Source of the DNA: Parasponia andersonii
Taxonomy: Eukaryota > Streptophyta > Magnoliopsida > Rosales > Cannabaceae
Length of the DNA: 64,000 nt
Reading direction: 5' to 3'
NCBI GenBank assembly: GCA_002914805.1
Contig: JXTB01000500.1
Location: 205,183 to 269,182, forward strand
The first letter of the stretch is position 1. Each line of letters starts with the position of its first letter. Below are positions 1 through 12,194 of the stretch, in pieces. Both the position numbers and the translations under genes were made by a program. The notes under the pieces are model-generated. The model made no database searches. It was not told where the DNA came from and saw only the letters and a list, made by a program, of their open reading frames with translations.

Positions 1-290
1 ACTTGGCATTGTATGCTCATCCCCCTTTCTTCCCTTCCTCAGGTGGTGTTCAGTGCGATCTTGGTAAGCAGGAGGAGTAAGAGGCCATCTTGGCTGTAGT
101 TCATTTCTTGGTAATGCTAGAAGTCTACTATTGTGGTGTTTGGACTGTTTGGAGTTTTATATTAGAATTGAACCAAGATTACTACTTTCTATTTTGTCTG
201 TAAACTTATGTATGCCATTCTGGGATTTAACTTGTTGTTGTAGATGATGATGATGCTTGGACTTATATTTCATTTTCTTATTTTTTAATT
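1..290 (+). other. possible 3' end of a gene entering from the left edge
   Basis: Short open frames run from the window edge to stops at 78-80 (frame of base 3; ends CDLGKQEE) and at 97-99 (frame of base 1; ends SKRPSWL). A pyrimidine-rich stretch ending in CAG at 40-42 could be a splice acceptor. Bases 100-290 read like a plant 3' UTR: T-rich, TGTA motifs and no further coding signal. I do not recognise the protein, and the coding part in the window is too short to prove a gene. Confidence 0.22.
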
Positions 291-299
291 ATTATTCGG

Positions 300-2979
300 T
301 CTATGTTTAATGGTGTATACGAACTATGAGAGAGGTTCACGGGATGAAATTTCAAATACTTAATCAAAATGGACTATTTACAAAACTAAAACTTTTTAGA
401 CACTTTTCAAATAAATCATGGAATTTTCCATCTTTATGAAATTTCCCTCTGTCACTGGCCCGAGTTTTGGGTCGTGACAGAATGAATCAAATTACTAATT
501 AAATCTATTGACCATTTAGAATCGATAAATCTGTTTAACATTGACTTTAACTAAGAATAAATCAACTCACTAGGGCTAGCATGGTGGGTAGGATGGGGTG
601 TGAATTGGGAACTAGGTCAGAAGTTTAACTCTCAAAGTATGTGAATTATTTTCATTTTATTATAATAAGTGGGGTCATTAGTTAAGCCCAATTTTCTTTT
701 TTAAAAAAACTAGTAATAAATCATGTGTGAGAAGAGCAATGGAACAACATGGCAATTGTCAGAAATTTATTGTACAGTTATACCTAATATATGATAAACT
801 ACATTTGTTTTTTTTTTTGAACTTTCTTTTACTAATTAAGTGCCACAATATGATAATTAATTGGATAAAAAAATCAATTCCTTATATATTTTCCATACAA
901 AATAAACAAATAATTATCAACTAGATTTTTCTTTTGACTTAGACATGAAACCTGAATATTGACCCATGGAACATTAGCTCCAATAATTACCCAAATTCTT
1001 AATTATGTTTTCGATCCATTCCACAAGAGGATCGAAATTTTACCATTGGACATAATGAAATTACAAGAAGCTTAAACAAATAGTATTTTCCATTCCAAAA
1101 TATTAATGCAAATATATCCTCATAATTAAAATATCAATAATTGAAATATTTAGGTGAAATTATTGTTTCAGTACTCGTGCAATTATTATTTCCTTTAAAT
1201 TCCTTCAATCACATACATCTGATTAATAATAAGATTTCTATATTTGCTGGATCAACTGCAATTATAGTCTTTAATTCCGATCGTTTATTGAATTGCTTAG
1301 CTAAGATCGATTATATATCCAAGTACTTGTAAAACTATAAGGTGGTATTGTTGTTCCTTAGAAGTAACAATTTCCATATCTACGAATAAATAATATACAT
1401 TCGCATTATATATTCATAGGATCATGTTTCCAATATGCTAAAGTATAAACCATAAAATAGGTCTCACCTCTTTAATATTTCAAATAAACATATACAGCTA
1501 TGCACATGAGTTCCTTATTTACTCAAGATTTATATTGACATGCTTAATTGCTATTTGCTAAGGCGTGAACTGTTGGTTTTAGTTGGGATACGTAATTACA
1601 CTTGAACTATAAAGTTACTTGGTCATGTTCGATATATCTAACCTTGACCAAAATTTTTGCCTTAAGTTAACACCTCGATGGTTCAAGACTGAGGTCATTT
1701 CTAGTTTAATAAACATAAATTACCACAACCGTGTCCAAATAGATTGTCCATCTCCATTCATCGGTAGTGAATGTAGTTAAGACTTTAATTATGTCTCACG
1801 GTATTTACGAATAACTTCACATCTTCACATTCATAGTTCCTTGTAACATAATAATAAGTTTTAGATCTTTTGACATTTACTTAATTAAGAATAAATTACT
1901 TAAACATTATTCACATGATAAATAAACCACATGTCTCTATTTGAATATAAGACCAACATCGATCGTAATAAAGAACCCAAAACCCAACTCCATGACTCAA
2001 TTCCTAATTATATTTTAGATTTTTTACCACTAATTTTGGAAAATGTGGTACATTTTGAATTAATCTGCTTGTTACGAGAAGGTAATAGGCACAATGTATT
2101 CACGGCTGTCACATAGGATTATGTTTCTTTATTAGTCTACATATTATATATATGGATGGATATGACATGCATGATATAAGCGATGAGTGAGGAAGGAACT
2201 TAAAACTTTAAAAAGCAGGAGGGTATCCCGACATAAGCACGCCCACCGGAGGGAGCCAACTAAGTCTCTAAGTAAGGAAAAAAAAAAAAAATACTAATTT
2301 GATAAATAGGAAAGGCATTTATTTCAAGTTGTCCCTCTAAGCAGAGGACGTTGGAATCCCCATTCCTCAATTTTTTTATTTATTTTTATGTAGCTTTTTT
2401 TTGGGCGTAAATTATATATTATTTGGTACAATTCAACTCAATGCTCATCCTCTCTTGCATTTATTGGACAGTGCCAACACTATGCTCATACACAAGAGCA
2501 CAAGATCAGTTATGACACGCTTAGCTAATACTATTCTTCAAGCCAAAAGAAGTAATCCTATTCATACAAATACTTCTTACCCTCTTCTCTCTCTCCCCTA
2601 CAGTTCCATCAATTGGACCCAATAGTATCTATTTGGCATGAATAATCCCAAGTACATACATAGGCGGCTTCAAATTGATGACTCGACTAATCCTCTCTTA
2701 CTTCTCTCTCTTTCTATTTGACTAACTATGACTAAAGATATTATTATTATATATATATATAGGTTGAAGATATATTTTTTTTATTAAATATATTTTTTTA
2801 ACTATTAGAACGTCCTCTGAGAATAATTTAATAAAATATATAAAGAATATGTATAATTAATATTATTTTTTTATTTTTTAATATAAAAAAATTTTATTAA
2901 ACAAAATAATATCTAAATATAGTAAAAAAAAAATCTCTACCAGATCAGTGCACATATTAGTTAGTGCACATATTAGTGC

Positions 2980-2980
<1 letters not shown>
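300..2980. other. AT-rich intergenic stretch without a recognisable gene
   Basis: No open frame longer than about 75 codons has protein-like composition. The region is built of A/T runs. The texture of about 920-2110 (short phrases such as a mobilised-leader type sequence without ORFs) suggests old retroelement leader DNA, but no LTR ends, primer site or domain can be shown. A poly-A run lies at about 2278-2291. Confidence 0.5.
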
Positions 2981-2982
<2 letters not shown>

Positions 2983-3017
<35 letters not shown>

Positions 3018-3200
3018 CTAATTCAGTGGGTATTTTTTTTTTATCCAGTGGGTATTTTTTTTTAACTTATAAGTAGATATCAATTTATCTAATGAAAATT
3101 TAACATGCTAAAAAAAAAAACAAATATTAATGATACACGTCTTTTCAAATAAATATTAATGATACACGTCTTTTCATGCACTTGGCATTAACCATCTATA
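2983..3200 (+). repeat. MITE-like repeat copy D beside a (TA)n array
   Basis: A TA microsatellite (about 2983-3013) is followed by GGCACTAATTCAGTGGGTA plus a T-run, then a body containing ATCAATTT..CTAATGAAAATTTA, and ends near another TA stretch at about 3200. The same start (GGnnCCAATCCAGTAGGTA plus a T-run) and body occur near 21080-21240 and 40085-40515. Inside this copy about 30 bases (TATTAATGATACACGTC and neighbours) are tandemly doubled at about 3124-3176. No ORF. It looks like a non-autonomous DNA element. Confidence 0.55.
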
Positions 3201-3514
3201 TATATATTTATTGTGTCTGTAATACTTGCACACTTTGTTCTTCTTCTTCTTTGAAGTTTGGTTTGACACGGTTCCCAATGATGAAAGCTTTTGGGGTTGG
3301 CAGTTGTCATTTTGGGTTTGGGAATTATCAAGCAGCCAACAGACGACACCTGTTACACCTTTTTCCTTCCTTCCTTAATTACGTGCTTTTTGTCCCCCAC
3401 TGTCTCCTTCCTTCCCTCCCTTCCTCTCCGGCTCTCATTACTTTTGTTTTTGTTTTTTTTTTTTCACCTGATATCTCGTCTCATTAATTATTTGAATAAT
3501 AATTATCTATCGTC

Positions 3515-6500
3515 ACGGCGCGTCTGCGTAGATGCGTCATGATAACTGATTAATTATTATAACGCTTAATAAACGCCGTGATAAGCGGAAGTAATACTAT
3601 AATGTTTAAGAAGCGCCGTGTTATCCCTTCTTTAACGACGCTCTTTAGATGCTGTTGACTTAACTTTCACGGCGCTCATAAAGTGCCATGATACACTTTT
3701 CTCGACACCCATATGGTGCCGAACTAAGGGCCTAATATAAAGGGCCTCAAAACGAGCCCAACAGAGCTAACTCGCTCCCCTTTCTCTTCACTTCCAGCCG
3801 CGGCCAAATCTCCCATTTTCACCATTTTCACTATTTTTTCTGGCAAACAAGGTATATTAAAGTTTTTAAACTCGATTTTGTCACTAAAATTAATTTATCC
3901 ATTGTTTTAACCATGATTTTGATCAATTATTTTGTAAAAATTTTATGTTTTAGGTTATATTTGAAAGAGTTTATATTTGGAACCCTAATTTATCAAATGT
4001 GAATATCTTGAGTATGCATTGATAATCTTTACTCTTGTAAGTATTAGTTAGACTATTTATTTACTAGAAATCTTATTTTTGGGTATGTTTTGCTATTTAA
4101 GTGCAAATTAATCTTAATTTATTATTATTTTGTTGCTATTTTTTTTTATTTATTTTAAGTGAAATGTGAGCTCATTTAGTTGTAAAAAGTTTCAAATTGA
4201 AGGTGTGTCATATGAATTTATACCATTTTCATGTTTATTTACTAGAAATCATATATTAGATTATACTTTTTAATTTCCATCCTTATTGTCGATTAATCCA
4301 AATTTATGCAATTTTAATTGAATACTGTGTAGTTTTTTAGAAATTTATATACTCATTATTTTAAATTGGGTGAATTCATGTGGAGTTGATCATTAATAGC
4401 AAAAGTTTAAAATTGAGGTAGGCTATCTCAATTTCTACAAATTTTATGTTAGATACTTTGAAAGGTTAACTTGAGATCTTTGATATTTTGCATATATACT
4501 TATTTCAAATATATGAATTTTCAAATTTAAAGTATTGTGGATTATAGATGTTAAATTTTATTTATCATTTTAATTTGTGTATAGGTTAGTACTTAGATTA
4601 CTTGTGAATTACAAATTGAGCAAACTGAGGTGTGTTCTCTCAAATTTTTTTCTTTTATTGACTTATGTCACTTTCACATTGGTTTTATCTTATTATTCTG
4701 GAAAATTTAAACTAGATGAGATATGATATCATATAGAAAATTGTATGTTGTGGTGATATGATGATGTTATAATATTGTGGGATTGCTTGAGTTTATTATT
4801 TGTGTTGATATTATTTTGTCATATGTTATATTTGGTTGATTGACAATTTATTTATAACAAATGAGACTATTTAAGAATAAATTAAGTTATGAATTTGGTT
4901 GTACTTAGAAATATAAGAATAATTTGAAATGAGTGTTAATTTATAATTAGTATTTTAGTTACTCAATTAGTTAATGCTAGAAATAGGGAAGATTATGTGC
5001 AATTTTATATGGTACTCAATTTAGTTAGTTTTTATATAAGTTGTTTAATTTTTTTTTTGTTTTTCAATTGTACTTAGAATGGATAAGGAATGGATATTGG
5101 CAGATACACTATCGACTGAATATAGAAAGACAGTTGATAGTTTTTTGGAGTTTGCTATTGAAAATATCAAAGATTCCAATTTAATTCCATGTCCATGTAT
5201 TAAAAGTGGAAATTTATAAAAGATAGGTGTTAAAAAGATGAAAAAAACACTTATATTTCAATAAAATAGATCAAAGTTACAAACAATAGATTTGGCATGG
5301 TGAAAAAGTTCTAATTACCAGATTTTCGTCAAAGAAGAGTATAAGAGATAATTATGAGTTAGATTTAAATGATGATCTTTTTGAAATGATTGATGATGCA
5401 CAACATAAAACAGATGTAGATCCTATTAAGTTTCAATCATTACTTAATGATGATGAGAAACCGATCTTTCCGGTTGTACGAAATATACAAAGTTGTCTGC
5501 ATTATTGAAATTGTATAATTTGAAAGTAAGACATGGATAGAATGATAAGAGTTTTTCAGACTTGTTAGTTTTAGTATGAGAGATATTGCCAAATGAAAAT
5601 GAGATGCCACCATCCTTTTATGAGGCCAACAAGACTTTATGCTCATTGGGTATACAATATGAGAAAATTCACGCTTGCCCAAATGATTGTATTTTATATC
5701 GAAAGAAATTTAAAGATACAATTTGTTGTCCAGTATGTGGTGAGCCTAGGTGGTAACAGAATAAGAATTCTAAAGAGGTAAAAGTTGGAACCCCTGCTAA
5801 GGTTTTGTGGTATATTCCTCCAATTCCTCCTTTTACCCGTCTATTTGAAAATCGTGAGCATGCTAAAGATCTAATATGGTATGCGAATGAGAAGATAGAA
5901 GATAGTAAACTTAGACATCTAACCGATTCACCGGCTTTGAAAATAATAGATTACAAATGGCTTTCTTTTGGAAGTGATCCAAGGAATCTTCATCTTGATC
6001 TATCTGCAGATAGTATTAATCCTCATACAACTCTAAGTAGCAAATACAATTGTTGACCTGTAATGCTTGTAATCTATAATCTTCCTCCATTATTGTGTAT
6101 GAAAAGAAAATTTATACTTCTTACAGTGTTAATATCAGGACCTAGATAACCTGGTAATGATATTGATGTATATTTAGTCCCGTTGATTGATGAGTTGAAC
6201 AGTTTGTGGAATGATGGTGTGAAAACCTATGATGCATATAAGGATAAAGATTTTACTCTCAAGGCTGTATTACTATGGACAATCAATGACTTCTCTGTAT
6301 ATGGGAATTTGTCTGGGTTTTCCACTAAAGGATATAAAGCATGTCCTATTTGTGATGAGAAAATAAGTTGTCAGTTCTTAACACATGCTAGAAAATTGAG
6401 TTATATGGGCCATAGAAGATTTTTACTTCGCAAACATGTATACAGAAGTTGGAAAAAAGTATTTAATGGTTATCAAGAATTTGAATTGGCACCACAACCT

Positions 6501-7151
6501 TTAACTGGGACAGAGATACTAGAAACAATCTCTAAGCTCGAATTTAGGCTTGGAAATGTTAAAATAAGTGATATCAGTAAGAAAAGAAAAAGACGCAGTA
6601 ATGTGAAGATTGTAAAAACCCCAAAAAGTTGTTGGAAGAAGAAATCTATATTCTTTGAGTTAGAGTTTTGGCAACATTTACTTCTGAGACATAACTTAGA
6701 TATCATACATATTGAGAAGAACATATGTGATAGTATAATTGGAACTTTATTAAATATTCAAGGGAAGAATAAGGATAGTATTAGTGTACGTATGGATCTT
6801 GTTGATATAGGTGTTCGAAAAGAGTTAGCTCCTAAAGGAGGGGAAAAGCGAACATATTTACCCCCTGCTTGCTTCACATTGAAAAAGGAAGAAAAATATC
6901 AATTGTGTCAATCTTTATTTAATGTGAAGGTTTCTAAAGGCTATTCTTTTAATATTAGAATATTAGTGGATATGAACAATTTGAAACTAGTTGGACTTAA
7001 ATCTCATAATTGTTATACACTAATGCAACATATACTACCTATAGCGATCAGGTTCGTATTACCTAAAAATATTCGATATGCAATCACCAGGCCAACTGGT
7101 TTGAGAGTTATTGGCCCAAAACTCGTTACAAGGGTTAAGGATAAAGCTTAA
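3515..7151 (+). mobile_element. CACTA (En/Spm) DNA transposon, decayed
   Basis: At 3515-3700 lies a cluster of short direct and inverted GGCGCCGTG / CACGGCGC-type motifs (for example 3515, 3572, 3611, 3668), the usual subterminal repeat pattern of plant CACTA elements. A leader of about 1.3 kb follows, then a TNP2-type transposase frame to 7151. The terminal CACTA inverted repeats are not visible at either side, so both outer limits are uncertain; the right limit given is simply the end of the transposase frame. The element is a fossil that cannot make an intact transposase. Confidence 0.75.
5079..7151 (+). pseudogene. CACTA TnpD/TNP2-type transposase pseudogene
   Basis: Transposase of the CACTA superfamily. 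From the ATG at 5079 a short N-terminal piece (MDKEWILADTLSTEY.., ending in PCPC) matches the transposase-associated domain. The main transposase_21 block (about 5616-6660) shows CPNDC, CCPVCGEPRW, the YIPPIPP stretch, SFGSDPRNLHLDLS and ACPICDE. A partial DUF4218-like part follows (about 6690-7080: HIEKNICDSIIGTLLNI). All of it lies in one frame (that of 5079), which is broken by in-frame stops, including ones at 5217, near 5754, 6054 and 6147. The last 322 codons (6183-7151) are still open. The C-terminus departs from the family after AITRPTG. No tnpA-like second gene is visible. Confidence 0.85.
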
Positions 7152-9599
7152 GAAAACTAGACATTATACTATCTATGGTTGTCTTATTTAATAAAAGTAT
7201 CTGTAACCTGAGTTATTAAGCTCTTAAGGGTGTCTTGATACCCAATGCCCTGAGGCCAATTAGCCTAGGAGTCATTAGCCTAAGGCTCACTACATGGATT
7301 ATCGATGTATTGCTCATAGTATTATATTCAAAAAAAATTGGCTCATGCTCAAAAAAGTTAGCTTCGGTGAAATATTAGAACTTATATTACATTTTTCAAT
7401 CAAGCTTCATGATTATGTGTTTTTACATGAGCACAAAAAGGAAGGTTTATTAATATTTTGACTTCGTACTATATGATTCAATAAAAATTGAGAAATTATT
7501 TATTTCGATAAATCAAAGAGAGAAAAAGTGGTGATTACTTTGAAAGGAAAATTTGTTAATCATTTCTAAGTGACAACGCCTTAGTTAGTAGTAACTAGTA
7601 ATAAACTGGTTGGGGGTGAGACAAATGTCTATTTGTATACATTTATTATGAGATTATATTATCATTATACACTTAGAGTTTTATTAAATTTCCTAATTTA
7701 AGGCACTTTTGTAGACATAGGCGTAAAGGCAATAATTACCCATAATTTGTGCTAAATATTTGTTTTTGCGCAGGTTTCGTAAAATGGACACAGATTCTAA
7801 ACTATATGTGAGATTGATTCAATTCTTGAACCCGTAAATTCTAGACTAAATTTCTCACTAAACTCAATTTACAAGATCTACATAGATTATATCAAAATAG
7901 ATCCCAAATGGATAGTATTTCAAATTAGACTGCATTTATATTTAGCCCGACACCTTTTAATATTTGGCCTATTCTGGCCTCAATATAATCTCAAATTGAG
8001 TAATTCTTAATACTATGGATACATACACATAAAGATTGAGATGTTTTGTTCTTTGATAAAATTTAAAAGAAGCCGAAATCTAGGTGAAAAGATCAGATCT
8101 TTGTAAATGATAAGATCAGCTACTAATTTTGACTCAATAGAACCTATCTTCACCATGTTTGTTATTAGTCAAGAAATATAGCTCTAATAGATGCAATTAT
8201 GGTGGTATAGGACTCCTAAGAGATAAAGCTTTATTCGTTATTCTTTGATTAAGACCTTTGTCTACCAAATTCATAGAGTTATAGATGTATCTTTGGAAGG
8301 GACTGAATCTACCAAAACAAGTTACCAACTTGCTCTTATCCTTAGCCTACAAATTTTGACTTTGTATCTCTAAGTTTTCCTATAAATGGATACTTAAGTT
8401 AGACTAAAGAGGTATCTTGGTTTGAGATCAAGACCACTCTCTTTTGTTCTCTTCTTGTTAATTATGTTATTGTGATCTTACATTGCCTTCAAAATAGTAA
8501 GAATTTTGTGTTTAAAGATATATACATATTGTATTCATACTTATTGTTTTTCTTTATCATGTTTACTTAGTCTTGTATGTTTCTAAGGTGAAAGGTGAAT
8601 CTCTTCGGGGAGATGGGGAAATAGGTATAATCTAAATTCTAGGTGGACTTCATTGTTTATATTCTTTAATCACTGTTATATATATATATTACTTAATTTT
8701 CTTAATCAATTTTAATACCATCCTTGTTAAGTAGTGAGTTTTGATTCATTGTAGTCAACTTTTGACACAAAAAATATTTAATTTCTTTTGTACTGGTTGT
8801 GCTAGGAAGGGATTTTGATTTGTTGTAGACATAAGATGGCACCATGAATGCTTGACCGTATTTGCAAGTGTTGGCGTTATCAAAGAAGGTAATTAAGAAA
8901 ACTAATCTAGTAATGTAAATAACTAATAATAGACCTTTAATGATTAATCTTCTGATTGGAACCTTCATTGTGTGTAGATTCCAATTGAGTAATAAAAGAA
9001 CTTAGGTTATACTTATTTGATATACCCAAGAGTGGATCCCATAAGCTTAGTAATTGTTTAACTTATATTTCTGTCACTTTGTTTCATAATATTATAATCA
9101 TCTTATAACATACTTCTCCCATCTTTTTTATTCTTGTAATATATATGTTATGGTCTTGTATTATTTACTAATCTTCCCGTAGATCGATCTCGGTTTTACT
9201 GAGTAATTTACTACTTTGACACTCCTGTACTTGGAAAAAGACTTTATTAATTTGAATCAATCACTTTCTCATGAGGAAACTGAAAGTTTGGGTATTCTTG
9301 TTCTCTCTCTCTGTTTTCTTCTTGATGGTTTTTCTCCCTTTCTCTCTCCACCTCTCTCTTTCTCTATTTCTTAACACCCTTTTTATTATTTATTAATAAC
9401 CTTAGTTGAAAGAAGATTATCATTGATAGGTGGAGAGTTTTTAAGACTTTGAAGGTAAATAAATAAGTTTTTTTTTCAAGAATAGTTTTTTATAATTGAT
9501 AAGAAGTAAGTGATGTTTGAAGGAAGACCATAATACTGATATAAGCAATAATAAGCTAAAAATTCTATGTTTTGATGTATTCTTGTATTCTTAATATGT
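7152..9599. other. intergenic; possible degraded LTR at about 7600-8900
   Basis: No gene seen. Around 8380-8640 the sequence reads like an LTR promoter and R/U5 region (CTATAAATGG, then CTCTTTTGTTCTCTTCTTG, then CTAAGGTGAAAGGTGAATCTC). Near 8871 TGGCGTTATC resembles a decayed gypsy primer site. Neither LTR end is certain and no retroelement domain follows. A CT-rich stretch occupies about 9300-9370. The 88-codon minus-strand frame at 8702-8968 matches nothing I know. Confidence 0.3.
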
Positions 9600-10990
9600 T
9601 ATAGATCTCGTTGTCACGTCATAGGTCAAATTGATCTTGATGTATAGTCAAGTCTTACTTGACCTAAGGTCAAAATCCTCTTAACATTTAGTCAATATAA
9701 TATTGATCTTTGAGGTCAATTTAATCTTAACATGTACTTCATCATTTTGAAGTCATTTTTCCTTTATTTATGAAATATATCAATTTATGTATCATGCAAG
9801 ATATTATTATGAGGATATGGTTTTTAAGTTATTTTATGGATATGAAAAATGCTCTTCTTACCAATAAGACTCATGAGCGTAATTTATTTAATTCAAACTC
9901 GGTTGGAATAAATTTTAAAAGTACAGTTTGAAATAAATCTCAACAACCATATTAGTGTTAATACTAAAATTTTAGCTATTTTTTTACCTGTAATCAGGAT
10001 ATCCTTGACTTTGAAATAGGAAGTTCCTAACTTAGGGTCAATAAGTTCCTAACATAAGATTAAGAAGTTATTAATTTGAGATCAAGAACTTCTTGACCAC
10101 AAGTGATGAATTTTTTTGACTTAATTCTTAATTTAAGGTTAAGAAGTTATTGGCTTTGAGTCAAGTTTTTCTTAACTTCGGATCAAGAAGTGACTGACTT
10201 AGGGTTAAGATGCTCTTGATCCGAGGTCAAAAAGTAAATGACTTAAGATAAACAAATGATTGACTTGGAGTTAGCAATATTTTCAATAGGGGTCACAATA
10301 TTAGTACTTAAGTGTAGTTTGATATGAAACTTGATCAAGGTATTATATACAATGTGTTCTTAAATTTGTATGTTTTCTCAAAAATAATTTGGCACGAAGT
10401 TAAGACACTTTAGGGGAAGTGCAAAACAATTTGACCTACAATAAAAAATAATCTGACCTAAGGTAACTTAAGGAACTATTACTATTACTTCAAAGCCAAT
10501 AAAGTTGTTCTTGACTTACTTGTCCTAGGGTTAGGTAATAATTGACCTAGGCTCGAGTTGTTTTTAACCTAGTGTAGTTGACAAATTTTTTAATAAATGA
10601 ACTGAACTTCACTAAAAAAGTATGCTAAATAGATAATTATAGACAAGATGATAGTTATGCCAATCTAACAAAATAAAAGTAAAAACTAGATATGAATAAC
10701 AAAAAAAATTGTCTCTACAATATATGATAATATAACTCGCATGCAAACTTATGATGAAAGTATTTCATCCTCCTTATAGTGGACCTTGGTAATAAGTTTG
10801 TTGGATATCGGCGAACTTCATCATAAGCATCCCACAATCTTTGCTAGAAAATAGCAAAATATTAAGTTAAATCAAATACATGAGGGTCAAGTGAGATCAG
10901 ACCTTAGGTCAAGTCGCACTTGACCTAAGGCAGATCAAGAAGAACTTGATTTGGGTTTAAGAAGAACTTGACCTCTTGTCAAGAAATCCC
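9600..10990. repeat. field of degenerate palindromic repeats (GGTCAAGAAGTTCTTGACC type)
   Basis: The words GGTCAAG, TCAAGAAG, CTTGACC, CTTAGGGTCAA and GACCTAAGG recur dozens of times in both orientations. They are densest at 9608-9720, 10000-10280, 10430-10580 and 10880-10990. The consensus is close to a perfect palindrome, GGTCAAGAAGTTCTTGACC, with units of roughly 20-30 bases that have drifted strongly. There is no coding potential. It may be an old tandem array or a foldback-type element; I do not recognise the family. Confidence 0.6.
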
Positions 10991-12189
10991 ATAAAGAGTT
11001 TTTACCAAAAAAATTTTCTACAACAAATAAGAAAATGATGCGGACATAAACAAACTTGCCAAAATTTTCGCCAAAAAATTTCATTCCATGACACAAAAGG
11101 AAATGAACATAGGCATACTAAAAAAACAAGAATTTTTTCATAAACACTAAAAAAATCGAACCTTCCTATCATCTTTTATTGGCCTCTTTCTTTTCTAATA
11201 AGTCGATTTATTGAGATTTTCTTCTTTTTTACTACTTTCTTCTTCTTCGCGAGAGTTCTTGATCTCGATGCAAAGTTTCGGCATAATGAGTTTTAACTAT
11301 TTTGGGACTTTTTAAGTTGTAGACGAGAATAATGAGTTGAAGATCTTAAATACAAACTTCAGTGAACCGTTTTTCAATTCCAAGATGATTTTTGATGATT
11401 TTCAATTCCATGTTTTGTGAGTTTTTTGTTTCAATTTTGAGAGAAAATAGAAAATGGAGAGAGAAAGAGAACTGAAGAGAGAAATGAGAGAAAATGAGGA
11501 AAAAAACAATTTTTATGAGGAAATATGATGTCATGTCGATAAATGGTAGGTAGAGTCATGTCACTGAAGTTGGCCGAAAGTTTTGAGAGAGCATTTGGTC
11601 ATTTGTTTCGAGTAGATCCAATTTTTAATTCTAAAAAACTTATGAACATGGTCACAAAAAAGTCAAAATGGCTTAAATTGGTCTCATCCATATCCTTTTC
11701 TCACAAAATCATGGCTCAACCTACAAAGAAAAAGAAAAAAAAAAGAATTAGTTTCAAAGAAATAAAATAATATCATTTTTATACCTTATATTTTGATAAT
11801 TTATTTAATTTATACTTTATATTTTAGGTATTATTAACATTTATCCTTAGTTTTAAAGTCTGTTACAAATTTATACTCTGATATTAATTTAGAACAACTA
11901 GTTTACTAAAATGATTTAATAAATTTATTTTTAGATCAACTTTTACACTTTCTAAAAAAAATTTATAAACGACATATTACTAAATTAATTACTTTAAATT
12001 AGCGTTAAAGTGTAAATTTATAACAAAATTTAAATCTAAAAGTTAATATTAATAATAATTAAAATATAAGATATAATTTAAATAAAAGGTGAAAATACAA
12101 ATAATAAAACGATAATATCTCTAATTAAAATATGTTATTGTAAAAGAAAAATGAAGAAAAAAAAGGTTAGAAAGGAATAAAACAAGAAT
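10991..12189. other. AT-rich intergenic region upstream of eRF1
   Basis: No gene recognised. The short frames at 11346-11534 (minus) and 11543-11770 (plus) are low-complexity (F/S-rich and K-rich). About 11760-12120 is almost pure A/T. The last 60 bases before the eRF1 transcript are purine-rich (GAAAAAAAAGG type). No clear TATA box could be assigned. Confidence 0.4.
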
Positions 12190-12194
12190 AAAAG

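Noticed and set aside
8702-8968. 88-codon minus-strand frame
   Set aside because: No domain, no splice context, and it sits in a region that looks like a degraded LTR.
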